NCBI RefSeq assembly: GCF_900110465.1
Contig: NZ_FODV01000001.1
Span: forward strand, 248,001 to 312,000
Length of the DNA stretch: 64,000 nucleotides
Source: Halogranum amylolyticum
GTDB lineage: Archaea > Halobacteriota > Halobacteria > Halobacteriales > Haloferacaceae
Direction of reading: 5' to 3'
Part shown: piece by piece, positions 60,964 to 64,000 of the stretch
Layout: each line of letters starts with the position of its first letter
Position numbering within the stretch: position 1 is the stretch's first letter
Program-made: the position numbers and the translations under genes
The notes under the pieces: generated by a model
Databases searched by the model: none
Told to the model about the DNA's origin: nothing
What the model saw: only the letters and a program-made list of their open reading frames with translations

Positions 60964-61853
60964 CGATGAGTCCGACCCCACCCGGTTCCGACGCTCCGAA
61001 CGCCGACGCTCTCGACGACGGCCGATCGATCGTAGACGTTCCCCTTCATACGGCCGTCTACGGCGACGGCGACGGCGACGACCGCCAGACCATCGTCTTC
61101 GTCCACGGCGGGTGGCTCTCGGGGTCGATGTGGCGACCACAGATCGACCACTTCGCAGACGACTACCGCGTCGTGACCGTCGACCTTCGGGGGCACGGAC
61201 AGACCGGCGCGACCGGCGAACGCGACTACACCATCGAACTGTTCGCCGACGACCTCCAGCAGACGATGGCGGCGCTCGACGTCGACGCTCCGATCCTCTG
61301 TGGGCTGTCGCTCGGCGGTCTGGTCGCTCGGACCTACGCCGCGACGACCGACGACGACCTCGCGGGGTTGGTGCTCGCCGCTACCGTCGAGTCGCTGCCG
61401 CCGGTGCCGATGACGCAGTTGCAGAAACAGTTCCTCTTCCCCAAACTGTCGATCTACCCCACGTTCCGTATGCTCGGCTCGGGAGCCTCGTTCCGGATGC
61501 TGCTGCAGAGCGTCCGGGCCGTCGAGGGCTCCGCGTGGCTCGCACTTGACGACGACGTCCGCGAGTACGCGCTCTCGGAGGTCGACCGGTTCCCGATCAC
61601 CGAGTTCATCAAGGTGTTCGACGCGCTCTACGACGCCGACCCCCGCGACGTCGAGAACATCACCGCGCCGACGTTGCTGCTGTACGGCGACCACGAGGCG
61701 AAAGCGGTCGTCGCCCAGAACAGACGACTGGCACGGAGCATCGACGACGCGACGACGACCGTCGTCCCCGACGCCGGCCACCTGTCGAATCTGGACAACA
61801 CGGCCGTCTTCAACGACACCGTCGAGCAGTTCGCCGAGCGACTCGGCTCCTGA
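60960..61853 (+). CDS. Alpha/beta hydrolase
   Basis: The 297-residue protein shows the oxyanion segment FVHGGWLSGSMWRP, nucleophile Ser in CGLSLGGLVART, and His in VVPDAGHLSNLDN. Ser as nucleophile distinguishes it from the Asp-type hydrolase at 47374. Start overlaps the CPBP stop by 4 bases. Substrate is unknown; carboxylester or small-molecule ester is likely. It has an acidic, Pro-rich N-terminal 30 residues. Confidence 0.87.
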   Translation: MTMSPTPPGSDAPNADALDDGRSIVDVPLHTAVYGDGDGDDRQTIVFVHGGWLSGSMWRPQIDHFADDYRVVTVDLRGHGQTGATGERDYTIELFADDLQQTMAALDVDAPILCGLSLGGLVARTYAATTDDDLAGLVLAATVESLPPVPMTQLQKQFLFPKLSIYPTFRMLGSGASFRMLLQSVRAVEGSAWLALDDDVREYALSEVDRFPITEFIKVFDALYDADPRDVENITAPTLLLYGDHEAKAVVAQNRRLARSIDDATTTVVPDAGHLSNLDNTAVFNDTVEQFAERLGS

Positions 61854-62085
61854 CCCGCTCGCGACCGTCGCCCGTCGGACCTCGCGTCGGCTCCTCCCCG
61901 TCGCCGGTCGTTTTCCACGAGCGGCGGATCTGTGTTCACGAACACGAACGAGCGTCGGGAGATAGTCGGTCGAACTTGGATATCGAACATGGTTAATCGG
62001 TGCAGACAGACGGTCTCCAACAGGTTTGGCCCGCATCCCTTTGTGTGATTGCTTCGTAGCCCTCTCCAACTGAGTTCACAAAGCG
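61854..62085 (+). promoter_or_regulatory. Intergenic region upstream of otsA with palindrome
   Basis: This 232-base gap holds the palindrome GTGTTC-AC-GAACAC (61932-61945) and a TATA-like GGTTAATC near 61991-61998. The latter lies about 88-95 bases before otsA, so a leader of about 60 bases is expected. The palindrome sits about 45 bases upstream of the TATA element, an activator-type position. No coding sequence is supported. Confidence 0.45.
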
Positions 62086-63579
62086 ATGGTTCCCAACGAC
62101 GACATGTCCGACGACGCCGAAACGGTTCTCGACGGCGACTCCCTGCTCGTGGTCTCGAACCGACAACCGTACAAACACAGCTACGACGAAGATGGGTCGA
62201 TCACCGTCGACCGGCCGGCCGGCGGGCTCACCGCCGGCATCGATCCCGTCATGCAAGAGACCGACGGGACGTGGATCGCGTGGGGTGACGGCGACGCCGA
62301 CTCCGACGTCGTCGACGAACACGACCGCGTCCGCGTCCCACCGGAGTCCGAGGCGTACACGCTGCGGCGAGTGTGGCTCACCGAAGACGAGGTCGACGAC
62401 TACTACTACGGGTACAGCAATCAGGTGCTCTGGCCACTCTGTCACGGTGGGATGTGGAAGACGGAGTTCGCCGACGAGTTCTGGACGCAGTACCGCGACG
62501 TCAACGAGACGTTCGCGGAGGCGGTCGTCGACGAGTACGACGACGACTCGCTCGTCTGGTTCCAGGACTACCACTTCGGACTCGCCCCGCAGATGGTTCG
62601 CGAGGGGTTGCCCGACGCCTTCCTCATGCACTTCTGGCACATCCCGTGGCCGGGCTGGGACACGTTCCGGTCGCTGCCGAACTGCGAGGAGCTGCTGGCC
62701 GGGCTGCTCGGCAACGACCTGCTCGGGTTCCACACCGACTGGTACTGCGAGAACTTCCTTGACTGCGTCGACGAAGCGTTCGAGAACGCCTTCGTCGACC
62801 GCGACCAGAAACGCGTCCGGCACGACGGACACACCACCCACGTCGAGTCGTTCCCGCTGAGCATCGACTACGACGAGATCACCTCGAAGAGCGCCGACGC
62901 AGACGAGGAGTGGTTCGAGGAGTTCAGACGGTCCTACGGCATCGGCGACGACGTCCAGCTCGCGGTCGGGATCGACCGTCTCGACTACACCAAGGGGATC
63001 CCCGAACGTCTGGACGCGCTCGCGCGACTGTGGGAGGAACACCCCGAGTGGCGGGAGAAGCTCACCTTCTTCCAGAAGGGAAGCGAGAGTCGCTCGCGCA
63101 TCTCGGACTACCGAGAGCTCCAGGAGGAGGTCGAGGAGGCAGTCACCCGAATCAACCGTCGCTTCGGTACCGACGACTGGACCCCGATCGTCTACACCGA
63201 GGAGATGCTCCCCGAGACCGATCTGTACGGGCTCTGTCGACACAGCGACGTGGCGCTCGTCAGTCCGCTCCGCGACGGAATGAACCTCGTCGCCAAGGAG
63301 TACGTCGCCGCCCAGCGCGACGAAGACGGCGTCCTCGTCCTCTCGGATCAGGCGGGCGCACACGAGGAGTTCGGCGACGACGCGGTGACGATCAACCCAC
63401 ACGACGTCGATGACTTTGTCGAGCAACTCCAGTACGCACTCACGATGGACGAGTCCGAACGCCGCGAACGGATGCGGCGGATGCGACAGCGGGTCGAACA
63501 GTACGACCTGTTCGCGTGGCTGCGAGACAGCCTCTCGACGGCACGGGACGTCAAACACCGGCGAGACACCGAGAAGTAA
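62086..63579 (+). CDS. otsA: Trehalose-6-phosphate synthase (GT20)
   Basis: The 497-residue GT20 enzyme has LLVVSNRQPYKHSY, PAGGLTAGI, HFWHIPWPGWDTFRSLP, GFHTDWYCENFL, GIDRLDYTKGIPERL and SPLRDGMNLVAKEYVAAQ, the donor and acceptor-binding motifs of OtsA. It joins UDP- or GDP-glucose to glucose-6-phosphate. ATG 62086 is the first start; MSDD at 62104 is also possible. otsB follows 4 bases after the stop, forming a trehalose operon. Confidence 0.95.
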   Translation: MVPNDDMSDDAETVLDGDSLLVVSNRQPYKHSYDEDGSITVDRPAGGLTAGIDPVMQETDGTWIAWGDGDADSDVVDEHDRVRVPPESEAYTLRRVWLTEDEVDDYYYGYSNQVLWPLCHGGMWKTEFADEFWTQYRDVNETFAEAVVDEYDDDSLVWFQDYHFGLAPQMVREGLPDAFLMHFWHIPWPGWDTFRSLPNCEELLAGLLGNDLLGFHTDWYCENFLDCVDEAFENAFVDRDQKRVRHDGHTTHVESFPLSIDYDEITSKSADADEEWFEEFRRSYGIGDDVQLAVGIDRLDYTKGIPERLDALARLWEEHPEWREKLTFFQKGSESRSRISDYRELQEEVEEAVTRINRRFGTDDWTPIVYTEEMLPETDLYGLCRHSDVALVSPLRDGMNLVAKEYVAAQRDEDGVLVLSDQAGAHEEFGDDAVTINPHDVDDFVEQLQYALTMDESERRERMRRMRQRVEQYDLFAWLRDSLSTARDVKHRRDTEK

Positions 63580-63582
63580 ACG

Positions 63583-64000
63583 ATGAGCGACGACGCTCCC
63601 GACGCGGACGCCGACCCTGACAGTATCGACACGGACGCCGACAGCGACCTCGACCCCGTCGAACGCGAGTCGGAACTCCGGGCGCTCGAAGCGGCCGTCG
63701 GCGACCAGTTGGCCGACGCCGAGGGGCTGCTCCTGTGTACCGACTTCGACGGGACGCTCACCGGCATCGTCGCCGACCCGGACGCGCCGGAGATGCGCCC
63801 GGGGAACCGCGAGTCGCTCCGGAGCCTCGCCGGACGTGAGGACGTCGCCGTCGCCGTCGTCAGCGGCCGCGCGCTCGACGACCTGCGGTCGCGCGTCGAC
63901 CTCGACGGCGTCTCCTACGCCGGCAACCACGGACTCGAACTCGCCCACGACGGCGAGACCACCGTCCACCCCGTCGCCGAGCGCCAGGCCTCGGAGATAC
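63583..64000 (+). CDS. otsB: Trehalose-6-phosphate phosphatase (cut by window end)
   Basis: 139 codons are present from ATG 63583. An acidic Asp/Ser N-terminal extension of about 45 residues precedes the HAD motif LLLCTDFDGTLTGI, where the first Asp is the phosphoryl acceptor and the next the acid. Then follow VVSGRALDDLRSRV (motif II Ser) and YAGNHGLEL, the OtsB Ile/Asn cap region. The C-terminal motifs lie outside the window. It removes phosphate from trehalose-6-phosphate made by otsA. Confidence 0.93.
   Translation, partial: MSDDAPDADADPDSIDTDADSDLDPVERESELRALEAAVGDQLADAEGLLLCTDFDGTLTGIVADPDAPEMRPGNRESLRSLAGREDVAVAVVSGRALDDLRSRVDLDGVSYAGNHGLELAHDGETTVHPVAERQASEI

Noticed and set aside
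61993..63969. 658-residue minus-strand frame opposite otsA-otsB
   Set aside because: It is a shadow of the GC-rich coding strand. The plus frame has all trehalose synthase motifs; the minus frame has none and is Val/Arg/Asp-biased as such shadows are.

Overview
This window comes from a haloarchaeon, most likely of the Haloferax/Haloplanus/Halobaculum kind. The evidence is very high GC, strongly acidic predicted proteins, twin-arginine signals on exported proteins, TTTAWA-like archaeal promoters with short or no leaders, an adenosylcobalamin ribonucleotide reductase, TrmY, RtcB and a haloarchaeal-type PHA granule cluster. It is chromosomal housekeeping and accessory sequence. There is no rRNA, no CRISPR array and no intact transposase; the single tRNA is tRNA-Pro(CGG).

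Layout. 1-3.5 kb: a partial UspA, a large P-type cation ATPase and a complete UspA. 3.5-9.6 kb: polyhydroxyalkanoate (PHA) genes, with phaR-phaP-phaE-phaC-phaB on the minus strand and phaJ and a second phaB on the plus strand. 9.6-20.4 kb: mixed metabolism, including a 53-residue zinc-finger protein, lactate dehydrogenase, RtcB, a serine-type thiolase, RtcA, CapA-like, Hsp20 and NrdJ. 20.5-23.5 kb: a DUF7344-type regulator, a flavin-binding protein, a PfkB kinase and UspA. 23.5-32.5 kb: a sulfur island of two rhodanese/metallo-beta-lactamase fusions, DsrE2, TusA, a split YeeE/YedE transporter, a TauE transporter with a small membrane protein, two cysteine-rich winged-helix regulators, an M20 peptidase and two thioredoxins. 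Several of its promoters carry similar inverted-repeat sites. 32.6-42.2 kb: a RimK-RimB fusion, an Rnl3 RNA ligase opposite an HARP-type nuclease, an acetyltransferase, GltP, a frameshifted lipoprotein, an ABC permease with a CARDB protein, and TrmY.

42.3-44.7 kb is the most unusual stretch. A tRNA-Pro gene is followed by two tandem units that each restore the tRNA 3' end and each fold into two hairpins. The hairpin arms differ between units but stay paired. Next comes a low-GC MgtC/SapB gene bounded by short inverted repeats. 44.7-64 kb: an NCS2 permease, an alpha/beta hydrolase, a levansucrase facing a GH32 fructosidase, a Tat-exported beta-helix protein, a Tat lipoprotein, a UbiA prenyltransferase with a half-size lycopene cyclase, an arylsulfotransferase-like membrane protein, a quinone oxidoreductase, a Nudix protein, a CPBP protease, a hydrolase, and trehalose synthesis genes otsA and otsB (otsB is cut by the window end).

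Functional threads. (1) Carbon storage as PHA, with PhaR as probable regulator. (2) Uptake and handling of sulfane sulfur under thiol-sensing regulators. (3) RNA repair: RtcB, RtcA, Rnl3 and an HARP nuclease all lie within 25 kb. (4) Fructan turnover by a synthase-hydrolase pair. (5) Stress: UspA, Hsp20 and trehalose.
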